This document shows, piece after piece, positions 35,783-49,600 of a stretch of DNA of 64,000 nucleotides. How positions within the stretch are numbered: the first letter of the stretch is position 1; the number at the start of each line of letters is the position of its first letter. Under the pieces are notes generated by a model. The model did not search any database, was not told the origin of the DNA, and saw nothing but the letters and a program-made list of their open reading frames with translations. Source of the stretch: Brachycybe producta (Eukaryota > Arthropoda > Diplopoda > Playtdesmida > Andrognathidae). The translations under genes and the position numbers were made by a program. The stretch lies in assembly GCA_036925085.1 (NCBI GenBank), contig JAUPFP010000016.1:4654903-4718902 (forward strand). Direction: 5' to 3'.

Positions 35783-37206
35783 ATTAGCTTTACTGGTCAG
35801 TTAGTCAGTTGCCGAAATGCCCAGATGCTGTAATTCCTGTTGGACATAAGGACTTATCTTGAGCGTTTCAGCAAATGGTCAATTACAGTATATGGACACT
35901 TGACAGCATTTCTAAGAAAAGAAGAAAAAAAAAGAGAGAACTAGGAAGGAGATTTTGGCGTTTGTGGTCAACTTAGCTATTAGCATCTAAATGTGTCCCA
36001 ATGGGACATCCTTTTGTTGTTCCAAGGTGAAAATGTGGGTCTTTTGAGTCTTTTATTAACGTGGGTTTTTTTACTGCCTATGTTAGATTGCTTGTTGGTG
36101 TGAATGTGCTACATGGTTTCTAGAAATGTGCCTCGAGAGGTGACCACTGGTCAGTTAGTCAATAATTCTTTGCTTTTTTTCTTTTTTTCTTTCTCTCTCT
36201 CTCTGGTCATTTGCCATCACCTTTTTTTTTCTCTCTCTCTCTCTCTATTATTTTGCTCTTAATGAACATAGTATTAATCAATAAGAAACTTTTGACTGCC
36301 GTCAACAAAATCTATGATTAGAATTGTAATTTATTGTGTAATTGGAAATATAATATCTGTAATAGAACATTAAGAAACAAATTCAAACGTTGTTACAAAG
36401 CCGAATAGTAGGTGACATTACGAAAAGTATTTTTATGACGAGGTCCTGAAAAAATAAGACTCTTTTTTCAAATTGGAAATTATTTAATTTTTTCATCATA
36501 AATAAGAGTTGGATATTTTTTATATTCTTGGAAGAAAAAAGACTATTTTCAAAATATCATACAAATATTTTCAGTATGATGAACTTTCAACTGAGACTGT
36601 TTCGAGATTAAAATCTGGGAAAACTCCTGGTTACAGGATGATTACATTTGGTAGTAATTTAGCCTCTAAACAAGTCTTTTTTGATTTAAAAGAAAATTCG
36701 TAATTTTTTTGCCTCATGAACTTTCTAGTTTATATGTCTAATAATTTAAGCTTTTTATAGCGGTTGTCTTTTTTTTGCCATCATTATATTGCAATACAAC
36801 ATTGTATATTGGGTTTTGTTCATTTGTACAATAATTGCACAGGTCTGTTGCATTTGATGGTCATTGGATGTCCATTCTCCCTAATCCCTCAGACGTCTGT
36901 CCATTGTTTAATAATGTCTAAATATTGGGGTGTCTATTATTGTCTTCAGGAACAAATTATTTTGTTTCTCGTGTCTCTCTTTTTCTCTTTCTTCATTAAC
37001 TTCCACATCTGAACCTTTTCAGGTTCACGAGGCCAACATTTTCCATTAGGCTCCTAAGAAAAAAATGTCTTTTTGTTTGTGGCAATGGTTAGGTTGGGAA
37101 GAGCAACACTTCATACACGAGCCTATTAAAAGCAATTTGGTGTATGTCTTTTTTTTTTACAAAAAAAAAATTACATATTAGAAACTGGAAGAGTAAAGAG
37201 ATTAAC
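35783..37206. other. Non-coding DNA with an exon-like block
   Basis: A TTTTCAG-bounded stretch at 36575-36704 reads YDELSTETVSRLKSGKTPG and on to a TAA at about 36702. A second, after CCCTAATCCCTCAG (36890), is open to 37012. Neither is recognisable. CT-rich tracts lie near 36192 and 36230. Confidence 0.3.
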
Positions 37207-37412
37207 TGTGAGGCCCTTGGCTTACAGACCACTTTCGGTGGTCGATTTCGACTGCAAAATGAAGTTACAGGTGGTTGAGTTGTGGTTGCAACATTGTATC
37301 TTTTATGGAAAGTTTAAAAGTGGTCAGTTTCAACGTTTATTCCCCCCCCCCGGCCCGACTTCATTTTGCAGTCGAAATTGACCACCCAAAGTGGTCTGTG
37401 TGTTCCAGTCTT
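37207..37412. mobile_element. MITE, GGTGGTCGATTTCGACTGC family, copy 3
   Basis: The left end TTGGCTTACAGACCACTTTC continues GGTGGTCGATTTCGACTGC. The right end is the complement CATTTTGCAGTCGAAATTG to AAAGTGGTCTGTG. The best-preserved inverted ends of the family are about 45 bp. A poly-C run (37341-37350) interrupts the centre. Confidence 0.8.
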
Positions 37413-38172
37413 TAAAAGCACTAATGGTGTGAGTCATTTTATTAATGTTATTGACCAGCTGTTAGTATTGTTAGTGCAAACTATGCTAAACTATTTTTTT
37501 CATAATCTCAAAATTTGATATAAACGACTTACGCCACTTTGCTTTCTTCTTTTAGAAGCAACTTCAAAGTAAAAAAAAAAGTTTGTTGAAAACTAGAATA
37601 ATATCAGAAAATGGTAAAAGTGTTTGAAAATTATAATTATGATCTGTTTAGCACTAACTTTGACATTTAGCAATAATTAAGAAAATATGATCCTTTGGGA
37701 CCATTTTTTTTAAATGGCTCTTTTGACACAGTAAGTTGATTATCACTAGTCTAGGGCCTATTTGCCCTGCCTAGTCTAGATGGATTTTTCTAAGCTTTTA
37801 TCTGAAGATGAAAAAAAGTAGATGGAGGTGGTGGTGGTGGTGGTTGTTGTTGGTGGTGGTGGTGATGGTATATACAGTAGTATGTAACTTAAAGGATGAA
37901 AAGATTAAAGTTTGCTAAAGTCTAGTTGTGTTTGAGTATAGTGAAGGTTGAAAATCTTATTTGCAGTTTTTTCCAACAATTCTATAAAGGGAAGAAGGAG
38001 GGGGGGGGGGGTGGTGAAAGGATTCTAGTTTATAAGAACTTTATATATTGATAGATAGTTGGGATCTATCTGAACTTGTCGTTTTTTTTTTCTTCCACTT
38101 CTAATGCAGTGGGCAACATCCTTTCTGTATGTTTTTTTTCTATCTTTGAGTCTTTTTCTCAGAGTGAAAGTA

Positions 38173-38178
<6 letters not shown>

Positions 38179-38224
<46 letters not shown>
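38179..38224. repeat. (CT)n microsatellite
   Basis: About 23 CT units, followed by further CT-rich sequence to 38400. Confidence 0.95.
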
Positions 38225-38226
<2 letters not shown>

Positions 38227-41200
38227 TTTTCTGATTTCCAACTTTCTTTTCTTAAATTCCATCAGTTTGAATGTGTGTTGTGTACTTTAGTCGTCGTTTT
38301 TTTTCTCTTTTACTTTTTTACTCAATTCTTTTTTTCCAAGATTGTGTTTATTCTTAGGAGGCAGCTTTTCTCTCTCTCACTCAATCTCACTCTCTTTCTC
38401 TTGTATCTTCTAGAATAGAAATTCTCTCTTTCATAGTCTTTTTTTGCTTTTTTTCTGTGTAATATAAACAAAACTTGTGTGGTCAAATAATGGTGTGTAT
38501 AATAGAAGTTTCTGCTTCAATCTCATGTTTTTCCTTTAGATTTTCAAGATGAAAATTCGATCAAATTTATAATTTGGCGCAGGTAAAACGTCTGTTAAAA
38601 AAAAGATTCAAGTTATAAAAATTAAAAACTTAAAAAGTCACTATACATTCTGAATAATTTTGAGTTAAGGAACCAGAAGAGTAAACTGAATCATATGCAA
38701 GTATTTTCATATTGATATCTCTTTAAAAAACGAAACTTTTTATGACAGTTTCAAAGTGACTGAATTTTTTAATTTTGTACCTAGATCAGGCCAGCATAAC
38801 TCAGTTGAGAGTGACGGCCATATTATTCCTAAAAAAATCTGCCGGAAACCGAAAGTGTGTATGCTTGAGGGTGATACTTTATTAAGAGTTAATTATTTGA
38901 AAAAAAATAATTGACTTATTTTTATTTCATAGGGGGCGAATGTTTGGCGAGTGCTAAGTGATAAAGGCGAGCGTAGCGAGCTAACATTTTTTTAAAAATT
39001 TCTTTATTTTGTAAATTATTTTGAGCAAAGCAAGCGAGCAATAAAAATTAACATCATTTTAATAGTACTCAGAACACAGTACATTTTAATAACAATTGAG
39101 GCTTTTGAAAGTCTGAAAGCGCCCCTTAGCGAGCATCTTTGGGTGGGTCAAATACCGAAACGTGTTATTTGTCAGGAAACGTGTTTATGGAATCACTTTG
39201 AAAAATCAATTTTCAATAACATTTAATTCTCAACGTTCATTTTAAAATTCTATAATTATTTCTAAAATTCGTTGCGGGCCACACGTCGAGGCTCAAGGCT
39301 CGAGGCCAAGAACATAATATGTTGTCCATGTCTGACCTAGAGCCTCCTTTCTGTTAGCTCAAAAATTTTTATTTTCACCTAAAATTTATTTCCAGACGTT
39401 TTACTTGCGCTATTTGGTTATGCGAACCACTTTTGAAGATTTAGTTTGATACAATTGTAGGTTTTCGAAAATTTAATTTAAAAAATACGTTTTCATGAGT
39501 ACAAGTGCAGATTTTTTTTTTCCAATTTAAATTAAAGTTAGTAATTTAATAACACTCAGAAACGTATTAATGTAGACTATATTATTGAGGGTATAGCTCT
39601 ATGAAATGGTCAACACCAACTGTCTACTTTTTTTTAAAAAAAAAAAGAAGTTGAAGTTACTAACTAGAAATGAGAATTTATTTCTAAAATTCTGACTCGA
39701 CTTTTTATTTTTTAATTAAAAGAAAATAAAGAAAACTTTCTAGATGATTTACTCTGAATTTTCTTTCTTGTTTTCAATTCTGCTTTTGAAATCAAGAAAC
39801 TTTTCAAGAGGTGTTTTTTTTTCTTCATTTTTTTAAGAAATAAAGTTGAAAGGAAAATAAAGAAAGGGAGAAAAATAATTTGAGAAAATTGATATTGAAG
39901 TTTGACTGATGTTGAAAAGGGGGGGAGTTTAAAAAAGAGAGATGAAAGACAACTTAGGTCCACTTAGCCACGCACCACTGAAAAACGAAACCTTTTTTCA
40001 CATTGATCTGTATAATATTATGGTACACTTGAAGGAAATCCAAAGGTTCACAACATTAATACGAAAGTGAGCCACCAAAAAGATCAATAAATTATTTTAA
40101 TAAAAATTTCAAAAAGTTAAGATGGTTAAATAATAATTTTGAGTTTTACAAGGTGATGGACATGTTTTTTGTTTTGTTTCCAGAAGCAATATTAAAGAAA
40201 AAAAATTCAAAGTATTGTTTAGAAACTAGAATAGTAGAGAATGATGATGCTATTGAAAGTAATTTCATGAAGATATCTTAAAAATGAAATTTCTGGGCAA
40301 GTTTGAAAATGATGAAATTTTGTAATTATATTTAGTTTTGGTTAAGGATGTTTTAAAGTGTAAACGCCTTTCGAATTTTGATTATTTTGAAGATAAACTT
40401 GAATGTGTTATTAGAAACTAGAAGGGTAGCTCTAATCACTTAAAGGCCTCAGAGACCTACATAAAGAACATGAGCAGGTCAGCTTTTGCAAAAAAACCTA
40501 GCCTATGGATTGGACTGTGCTTGGGTTGACAGTTTTATGATACAGGCCCATGAGCTTCACTGTTGTAACCTCTGTTCAGAAAGTTCAAATGAAAGGTTTA
40601 ATCGCTTAAGTTTTCATTTTGATTTACGGTTTATTTTAGAAGTTGTGGCTACATAAAAAGAACCTCCATGCTTTTTCTTGAGATATATACTCAGTCTAAT
40701 AATAATGAGCACACTAGGCTCATTGGTTGAGAGAACCATCTGACTTCATAGTCAACAAAACCTAGCACAAATCTCTTCAGAATTGACTGAGAATTCTGTC
40801 ACTAAGGAAAGAGAGAGAGAGAGATAGAAACTTTTTGGAATGAAATGGAAGGTGGACTCATCTTCTCAATATACCTTTAACATGTTTGTTTAATTGGATT
40901 GAGAAAGTGAAAAAAAATAACTAGAAAAGAAGAGGAAGAGAGACCTTTTTCAATAGAGAAAACATCAACTCTCAAAGCCCCTCTTTTCTTCATCATCTCT
41001 CTCTCTCTCTCTCTCTCTCTCGTTCAATTTCATCTTATTTCTTTCTTGGTGTCATATTTTCTTTCTCTCTCTCCTTATTTCTCTTATTGTTCTATTCATT
41101 CTGATCTTCTCTTTCTATTTCTCTCTCCTTTTTTTTCTACATGGATGACCCTTTTGAAAATAAGATTCCTTTTTGTTTGAATGGTAAAAGACTTTCATGT

Positions 41201-42059
41201 GATCATCCTTTAGGTTCCTTTTTTTTCTCTCTCTTTCTCAGATAGAGAGAAACAAAATTTCCTCTCTATTTCTCTCTAAAAGACAAAAAAATAAAAGAGC
41301 TTCTTTTCTGGGATTACAAATTCATCTTAGGACCTTAGTTTTTTATATCTACATATCTTTTCATTAATTTCTTAGATAGAATTTCGTTTTTTTTTTTAGT
41401 TGTTGATACTTTATGGACTGAGCAGTATCATCAATATATAATAGTCCTCTATATGTCCTATTCAATGATTCATATTTAATGTAATAATTTATATATCAAA
41501 TTAACTCAACATTTAGAACTACTATAGAGGGTTAAGTTTCTAAGGCACATAATATTTTAAGGACGAATTCAAACATCTTTGGTGCATTTTATTATAATTA
41601 TGCCGATTCATTACAAAAAAAAATCAAATTGTTTTCAAACTAGAATTGTAAAAGATTATGCTAAAAGTTTTGTTCATTGTAATATCTTAAAAAACAAACA
41701 TTTTATAGCAGTTTGGAAATGAACGTTTTTAGGTTTTTCTATTGACATTTCATGAAAACGGTTTTTGGTCATTCGGTTCACCATGAAAGTAGGCAATCAC
41801 TGCTAGCCCAGTTGCTTTTTTAAAAAAAAAAAAGAAATTGAAATTGTTTCAAAACTAGAATGGTAAAACATTATGATAAATGTTTTTATGGCAATTTTTT
41901 TTTAAATAAACATTTTATAGTTGTTTGCTGCAATGACTGGTTTTTTTGGGCCCCCCCCCCCAAATGGGTTTCCATTGACATTTCATGAAAAACTATCTTC
42001 GCCTTTTTTCAAACTGTCATAAAAAGTTTATTTTTAAATATATCAATCTTGAAAAAAAA
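38225..42059. other. Non-coding DNA with foldback-family halves and CT tracts
   Basis: Halves of the AAACTAGAAGGGTAGC foldback family at 38669, 40213, 40412, 41628 and 41843. GCGAGCGTAGCGAGC at 38967-38981, with decayed relatives to 39135. CT/GA-rich tracts at 40809-40824 and 40999-41021. Half-site GTAGGCAATCACTGCTAGC at 41789. No gene seen. Confidence 0.5.
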
Positions 42060-42156
42060 CTTTTAGTATTATAATCAACTATTCTAGTTTCTAAAACATT
42101 TTTTAAAAAAATCAAAATGTTTTAGAAACTAGAATAGTTGATTATAATACTAAAAG
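42060..42156. repeat. Perfect inverted repeat with 43-bp arms
   Basis: The left arm 42060-42102 begins CTTTTAGTATTATAATCAAC. The right arm 42114-42156 is its exact complement, ending TTATAATACTAAAAG. The spacer is 11 bp. Both arms contain the family motif TAGAAACTAGAATAGT in opposite directions, so it may be a fold-back made from two head-to-head ends. Confidence 0.95.
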
Positions 42157-44518
42157 ATAATACTATTAGTATTAGTGTTAGTATTAATTAGTAGTAGTAT
42201 TATAATACTAAAACATAAATTTTCTCAAAACCGCGGGTGGGAGTGGTCACTTCCTATAGAACATACATGGCCACTGCAGTGGCGCCATCCGGGTGAGGGG
42301 GACGAAAACAAAATAAATATCTATTCCGCCACCTTAAGTGATTTTAAGTTAACCAAAGGAAAAGAAGCAACAGTAAGAAAAAATTCAACTTTAATATGTT
42401 AAATATATGTTAATAAATGTTATAATAAAAATGTGTTGCAAGAATATGTTAAAATATTTTCAACAGTATTTTTTTTAGTTTTATTTCTTTCTAATGATTT
42501 TTTAAATTGCAAATAAAATTAATTTTGAAAGATATTTTCATGAAAATATTTTTAGCACATTAATTCAACTACATTCTAGTTTTTTACAAAATTTCATTTT
42601 TAAGAAAATTTAAAAAAAAAGTTTTCTAGTTTCTAAATTTTTGTCAGAAATGTGTCAACAAATTTGCTGATGATATGAATCTAGTCATTTTAAGTTTGAG
42701 TCATAATAAATAAATTGTATACCTGAAATATACTTATTTTAATGTATGTGTGAGTTATGTAATAAAAAACACACCCAAAAGGTCTTTAAAAGTCATCATT
42801 GGTGAAATGTGAATGATTGGAACTGTGTGTGGTGTTGTGTTGTGTTATAGAAAAAGAAAGAAAGACTTGAACACAACTCCGGAAATAGACTTTCATAATA
42901 TGTTCTAGCTGGTGAATGCTTTTTTTTTCTTCTGACAAAAGAGACTAGGAAAAAAAATGAAATATGACGAAAAAGATGGGGGAAAAAACCGACAAAAAAT
43001 GTTCACAGAATGACATACACAGAAAAAAAGCAATTTCTTTGAGGACTAATACATAGGTAGTAATATAGTACCAATGCAAGTCCTGAAATTAATAGATTCG
43101 ATCAAGAAGTGCATCTCAAGTGGACACACATACAGAAAATAAAAAGAAAACTAGAATATTATTATTGGTTTCATTGCAAATGCAGCAATTTCATATATGT
43201 CTATAATACAGAGTGGTGCAAAATCAATCATCGTATTTTGTTTACGAAACTTTTTAAACAGAACAACAAAAATATACTTTAAAAATTGAAAATAAAAGTT
43301 TAATTCTTATGAAAGTAATTATAAAAGAAATAAAAATATTTTTTTTTAAAAAAAATTGTCAAATAAGTTTATTTAACAAAAAAAATTGTCAAATAAGTTT
43401 ATTTAACAAAAAATAATTTCATTACGAGTGTTTTTATTTCTTCATTTACAAAAAAAAAAACACGGAATTTGACTGTTTTCAAACTATTGAAAGAAGTTTT
43501 TGAAAGATAATGTGAAGAAAATACTTTCTGGCATATTCGCCTATTATTCTAGTTTCTAAAAAAAACTTTTAAAAATATTTTTCTTAATTTTGTTTTATAG
43601 AACGTTGCTATTAAGAGTTATCAGCTATTTGCCCCTCTTTTCTTTAAAAAAATATTCCGGATGTGCTTGATTTTGCCATTTTCTTCTCAAATATGAGGTC
43701 ATAGAAAGCTTCATAGGAAAAAGGCTAGCAGTGAATGGATGAAATGGTTGAATATTTTGAAAAAGCTAGATTGTCTTCCACATATACACAGCTACATTTG
43801 ATTTGTTTTCGCATTTAAACTTGGCCTCCATTTATTATTTTTTTTTCCATCTATTTTCAGAACAAGAAATTCACAATTGAGTTTTATTTATAGTCAGTAA
43901 AGTCTTTCTTCACTTAAAAGCACGTTTCACAGCAGTAGATTTTTTTTTTCTGCCACTAGTTTAACCGATAATCACAGATGGACAATGGTCAAAGTTGTTT
44001 TCTTATTGTTGTTGCCATGACACTGGGCATCTTGCCAGTCCAACTATTACCAATTTACACTATATCCAAGTACCAAGAACTACTTGAACAATAAAAAAGC
44101 AAAATGTTGTAATATAAGTGTGATACAGGCATAAAAGACCAGTGAAATGGTGTCTCCTTATTGTATCTTAAGGTCCAAATTCAAGAGAGAGAAAAATTTG
44201 CACCTTGAATCTTAAGACACAACACAGAAGAAAAAAAACCTGTTTTATTAAGTACCTTTAGTCATGGGTTTTTTGTTGTGTTGTAACCCTGCTCAGAGGG
44301 TTGAAATTGAAGTGCTAAGCTTCTTTTTTGAACTATATGTCTTTAGGGTTTATTTTGTGAAGCTAAAATTTGATCAACGTTTATTTTAAGATTTTTTTTA
44401 AACGTTAAATTGAAATTTTAATTATTGAATGGTTTTATTGTTAAGAATGTGCTATGACTGTTTAAAAGAATTAATTGTATTAAAATTAAATATGGGAACC
44501 ATGCTGAAATACACACAG
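42157..44518. other. Non-coding repeat-rich DNA
   Basis: Foldback-family halves at 42570-42640 and 43548. A 35-bp near-tandem repeat of AAAAATTGTCAAATAAGTTT at about 43353 and 43383. A CTGCTCAGAGGGTT-family foldback element at about 44165-44345. No gene seen. Confidence 0.5.
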
Positions 44519-44822
44519 CCTAATACCTAGTACACACTTGATAATTTAAATGCACTTAAATAATAAACGTGTTCTACAGAGCCCTGTGAAGGACAAACAA
44601 ATGTCGAATTCAATTTATTCAGTTAAATCTGAAAATATTGAGTTAATACTTAAATATAATATATAATCTATTGACAAAATATTGATTTAGTATTTCAATT
44701 TAAAATATTAATAATAAAGTCAATTTTTATTTGGGTTCATGTCCTCTCATGTATTCTCCCTGGATTCCGGATAATTCACCTAAACACATTTAATTTGAAT
44801 TTATTTAACTGATGTGTTATAA
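44519..44822 (-). mobile_element. MITE, TACACACATGA family, copy 3 (reverse)
   Basis: Reads CCTAATACCTAGTACACACT to GATGTGTTATAAG, collinear in reverse with 24290-24597, including ACAGAGCCCTGTGAAGGACA. A 20-bp variation near 44745 suggests a small insertion. Confidence 0.82.
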
Positions 44823-45084
44823 GTTGGTTTTACCGGTAAACGCTCTTTAACCTTTATGGATATTCTTTCAGTAGTAAAATTAAGAGAAACTTGAAAATGT
44901 TTTAGAAACTAGAAGAGTAGCTCAATCACTTAAGGGTATTTTGACTATTTTCATTTTATCATCTTTCTAAATAAGCATTTTTAATAAATTTGAAATCACC
45001 TAACTTTTTAAGTCGATGATATTTTTAATTTATTTAACACTATAAAAAGTTTATTTTGAAAGATATCAACATGAAAAAATTAAA

Positions 45085-45737
45085 GGTGATTTTTTAAAAT
45101 GTAAACCGCCTCTCAAACTGTGATTATTCTGTCTTTTAGGTGCAAAAAAAATAAAGAGAAACTTGAATGTATTTTAGAAACTAGAAGTGTAACTCCATCA
45201 CTTAAGGATATTTTCATGTTGATATCTTTTAAAATAAGCTTTTTTATGTGAGTTTGAAAATGACCGCAGACGGTATTTCTTATTTTTTGTCAACAAAAAA
45301 AGTTTATTTTGAAAGAGAGCTACCTGAACATGCAATAAATTTGGTTTCATACTCGTATCGAACGCAAAAACGTCATGCAAACTTTTTTTTAGAAACAACA
45401 TTTTTAAAAAAAAATCCAAATTGTTTTAAAAATTATAATAGTAAGAGATTATGATAAGTTTTTTATGACAATATCTTTAAAAAAAATACTTTATAGCAGT
45501 TTGAAAATGACACGTTTTTTTTTTGTTTTTTCATTAATATTGCATGAGAAAACTATTTTCTGCTTTTTTCAAACTATTATATAAAGTTTATTTTGAAAGA
45601 TATCGCCGTGAAATAAACTTAGCTATATTTCCAACTATTATAGTTTCTAAAGTATTTTCTAGTTTCTCATAATTTTGCTCTTCTGAAAAGACAGAATAAC
45701 AAAGAGTTCGAAAATCAGCTGTTCATAAACCATCCTA
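45085..45737. mobile_element. Long-arm foldback element, AAACTAGAAGGGTAGC family
   Basis: The left outer arm is TAAACCGCCTCTCAAACTG, ATTATTCTGTCTTTTAGGTG, TTTTAGAAACTAGAAGTGTA. The right outer arm is the complement, TATAGTTTCTAAAG then AAGACAGAATAACAAAGAGT and TCGAAAATCAGC. It is longer than other copies because a second sub-family unit lies in the middle. Confidence 0.65.
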
Positions 45738-46904
45738 AGTGATTCAACTACCCTTTCTAAGTTTCAATCTTCTCAACATCTTAATTATGATTTATTTATT
45801 TCATAAATATATGAAGTTGCAATTTATAATGCATTTTTCATGTTTTATCAATTTTTTTTACTATCTTTGTATAATATCTACTACCTGTTTTCTTCTTCTT
45901 TTTAGCTTAGAAAATCTTATTCTTTTCTTATTTGAAAATAAAAACATTTGCATATGTTTTTTATTATTATTATTTTCAATATACATATAGGCAATTGGAG
46001 TATTGACATAGTCAAAATTTTATTTGCACTGACAAATTCCATTTTGAAATGTAAGCAAAAATGCAATAACCTACTGTATGTGCACACACACACACACAAA
46101 AAAAGGTAGCAAGAGAGAGATGAAAATTTGGAGATATTTAATTTTTGTGGTTGCCATGACAACTTGTTTTGATAGCATCACATGTTTTAACCTAAATCCG
46201 ACCTTTTGCTTTTAGTCGATTAGAGCGGAAATGGATCTTCGATGTAGGGATTTTTTTTATATATCATCGAATGACAAGCTTAGAAAATCGGTTTTGTGCT
46301 TTTTTTAAAAAAAAAAAATACTAAATAAATAAAAAATTTTTTTCGAGATTTAGGAGGATGTCCGTCAATGACCAACTGACCTAACAATTGAATAAAGTTC
46401 ATATAAAAAATCCAAACTGTATTTGGAATTATTTTTTTAAAGTTGAAAGGTGATCAAAAGTGTAGAAAAGAAAAGTAATTTCACATTGCAATGAAAAAAA
46501 AAGTGATTTTCAAATGTCGTTATTATTGATTTTGTTAAATTTAAAGCAACAGATTTTCACAAATCTTTCAACATGGTTTAGACACTTTAGAGAAGGATTT
46601 ACATAATTTATGTAAAAAAAATATATTTAAAGAAGCAAAAGTAAAAAAAAAATCGAAAATTTGCTAGAAACTAGAATAGTATATTTTGATGACAGTATTT
46701 TTTTTAATAAGCTTTTTATGTCAATTTGAAAATTATTTTTCATTAAATTTTGAATAAAAAAAATCGTCCAATTTCGTTATTTTCTGTCAAAAAAAGTTTT
46801 ATTTGAAAAGTATCATCAAAGAAACACTGTCAAGCCTCTTCAAATACTATTCTAATTTTTAAGAAATTTTTATTATTGTTTTAATGTTGTTTCTTATATT
46901 ATAT

Positions 46905-47280
46905 TAAGTGTAATCGCCCACTCGAACTCTGGTTATTCTTTCTTTTAATAACTGAAATTGAGACAAACTTAGGAAGTGTTTTTTCTTTAGAAACTAGAAA
47001 TGTAGCTCAGTAGCTGAATCACTTAAATATATTTTCATGTGGATATTTTTTTTAAATATAATAATGCAGATTAAAAATGACAACCTTAAGCAGACGATAT
47101 TTTTTTTAATTTTTGTTTTTAAAAAGTTTAAATTTGAAAAATATCAACATAAAAATTAAATGTTTTAGCTACCGTTCTAGTTTCTAACACACTTTCAGTT
47201 TCTTTTTTGTGTTAACCTTCTGAAATGCAGAATAACCAAAGTTAAAAAATTGCTTGTTCCTAAACCATCTAACAACTAAG
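46905..47280. mobile_element. Long-arm foldback element, AAACTAGAAGGGTAGC family
   Basis: The left arm starts TCGCCCACTCGAACTCTGG and contains TTTAGAAACTAGAAATGTAG, AATCACTTAAATATATTTTC. The right arm contains AATATCAACATAAAAATTAA, AGCTACCGTTCTAGTTTC and GAAATGCAGAATAACC. Nearly the whole element is two inverted arms of about 170 bp. Confidence 0.72.
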
Positions 47281-47744
47281 CAATTTGCAAATGTTTTATT
47301 AACATTTCAACTTCATTCATCTATGAATTCTGATGCAAAATTTAAATAACATTTTTATTATTTAATATCCTTATAAAATGGAGTGGAATTAATCTAAAGC
47401 TATGTATTCGAAGTGGAATTAAGATTTTTCAGTCTTAAGTTTTTTTTGTGTGTCTTTTATAAATTTTTTTCTTGTATAAAAGACACTCGAGTTTTGAAAA
47501 CAAAAGAATATTACAAACAACAACAAAAAATCCTAAGAAGACTTTCTTCTTAAGACTTTGAGAGCTTTTATGTAAAATCTTATAGATTTTCTATATACTA
47601 TATATACATGTATGTATACAGTATATGTAGTCGAAAATCCTGCTATCAGTCAAATTTGCTATTTTAAATTATTGATTTCCTCTGTGTGTGGGTGCCAAGA
47701 CAAATGCGGGTTACCAACCCCACCGAATATAAATTCACCAATTG

Positions 47745-48250
47745 CAGGGGCGGATTGAGAGAAGAAGAAGAAAAAAAACGGACCGGATAACATTATTTGC
47801 CTGGCCCATTGGGTTGAAATACAGGCGACTTTTGAAACACTTTTCGACTGCAAAATGAAGTCGACGGTGTTTTGGGCTGTGGTTGCAATGTATTTTCTAT
47901 GGAAACACTCCAGGTGATCGCTTTGGGAGACAAGGTGACTTCATTTTTCAATCGAAAAGTGTTCCGAAAGTCGTCTTTGTGCCAAGAGCCTGAGGAGTGC
48001 ATAACTCCAAAAATTCACAGAACTCCACTCTTTTTTTTAAATTTGAGCATAAAAAATGTCTGAAACAAGCAAAAAAAATATTTCTGAAATATTTTTTCTA
48101 GTTTTCATTCTTTGTCTCACGAAATGTCATTTGACTTTTTTTTTGGGGGGGGGGGGAATTTTCTATAATTTGTACGATTTTTTTAACATTTATCGAGTTC
48201 TATCCTAAAATCGGCCCTTTAATTGAAAAACCGGCCCATCGGGGAAAAAG
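47745..48250. mobile_element. Composite: hAT-like element carrying a GGTGGTCGATTTCGACTGC MITE
   Basis: It starts CAGGGGCGGATTGAG and ends near GGCCCATCGG, sharing its right half with 16706-17154. Inside, 47824-47995 is a MITE of the 23205 family (TTTTCGACTGCAAAATGAAG and TTTTTCAATCGAAAAGTG, ending GTGCCAAGAGCC). Nesting implies the MITE came later. Confidence 0.5.
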
Positions 48251-49189
48251 CACAATAACCCTGACCAACTGTACAATCTGGACTCGAAATTATAGTTTTC
48301 TCAGGTGACTTCCTTTCATTTATAAGGTTAGCAAACTATGAACTGAGTCATATTGGGTTAAGGACATGTACACTGAGGCTAGCAATGATTCAAAATAGCA
48401 GACTTATCGGTGTAGCAGCAATTCCTACCAAAATATATAGAAAAGAATCAATGGTGAACGCAGCTGTTGCACTGGTAAATCTCTTGTCGGTGGGTGTCAG
48501 GAAATGATTCTTCTTGGGACATCATTGTAATCCTCGACCACCACCAAGCAACCAACCAAACAACCAACCAACCACCTCTATTCTTTTCTTACTATTTTAA
48601 GCATATATAACATGTACAAAACCCCCATCCAATAATAATAATGTAGTCAACTCAATATCACTTTTTTCATTCTTTCTATTTTTTCTTCTATTTATTTTCC
48701 TTGCCTAATTAGTTCGCATGTTGTCAAAGGGATTTTTGGCTCTTCTTTCCGCTCAACTTAACTACATCACTTAAGATTTTTATATCCACCTTCTTCTTCT
48801 TCTTCTTCTTCTTTTAGGTCTTAAGATAAAAAAGTAACGAATGTTTATTGACTTCAAAACGAGATGTACTTTTATATACATACATACATACAGTACGTCA
48901 TACATAGCTATCCCTATGTATATGGTCTTTAGTCCAAACATCTTCCAATAATACATTTGCATCTATATTTTTTTTTCATATTATGGTTGTTTAATTTAAT
49001 ATACAGCATCGTATGTTGCATAACACGCATTCATAATGAAATTCTGTGTCGAAATTTTTCTGTTTCTGGTTGCAAATCGGGCGTTTGTGCAATTTGGCAT
49101 CCAGTTGCTTATTTATCTTTTTTATTGAATTCCCCCTTCAGATTTAGCGGATATTTTTGTATAGAGAGATATATACATTGTAAGGTACT

Positions 49190-49600
49190 TGTGTATGTAT
49201 GTATGTGTGTGCGTGCTTTATTTGTGACTGTGTTTTTGTGGCTCTATACGTGTTTTCTGTGGCTCTTTATGTGGGTTTTCTGTAGCTCTTTGTGTGTTTT
49301 GCGTGGCTCTGTGTGTGTGTATATTTTCTGTGGCTCTTCGTGTTTGTGTTTTCTGTGGTTCTTTGTGTGTGTGTGTGTGTTTGTGGCTCTGTGTGTGTGT
49401 GTGTTTGTCTGTGTTGTGTTTTTTTTTGTGTGTTTTCTGTGGCTATTTGTGTGGGTTTTCTGTAGCTCTTTGTGTGTTTTGCGTGGCTCTGTGTGTGTTT
49501 TTGTGGCTTTGTGTGTTCTTTGGATGTGTATGTATGTATGTATGTATGTATGTGTGTACAGTATGTATGTGTGTATATTTATGCTTATGTGCATACGGTG
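49190..49600. repeat. GT-rich minisatellite (TTTCTGTGGCTCTTTGTGTG)
   Basis: Imperfect 20-26-bp units on the theme TTTCTGTGGCTCTTTGTGTG. A larger block of about 70 bp recurs at 49253 and 49433, about 180 bp apart. (GTAT)n follows at 49527-49555. It creates spurious long open frames on both strands. Confidence 0.9.

Noticed and set aside
36509..36703. 64-codon frame containing YDELSTETVSRLKSGKTPG
   Set aside because: Partly protein-like, but no partner exon, no family and no good donor; mentioned only in the region note.
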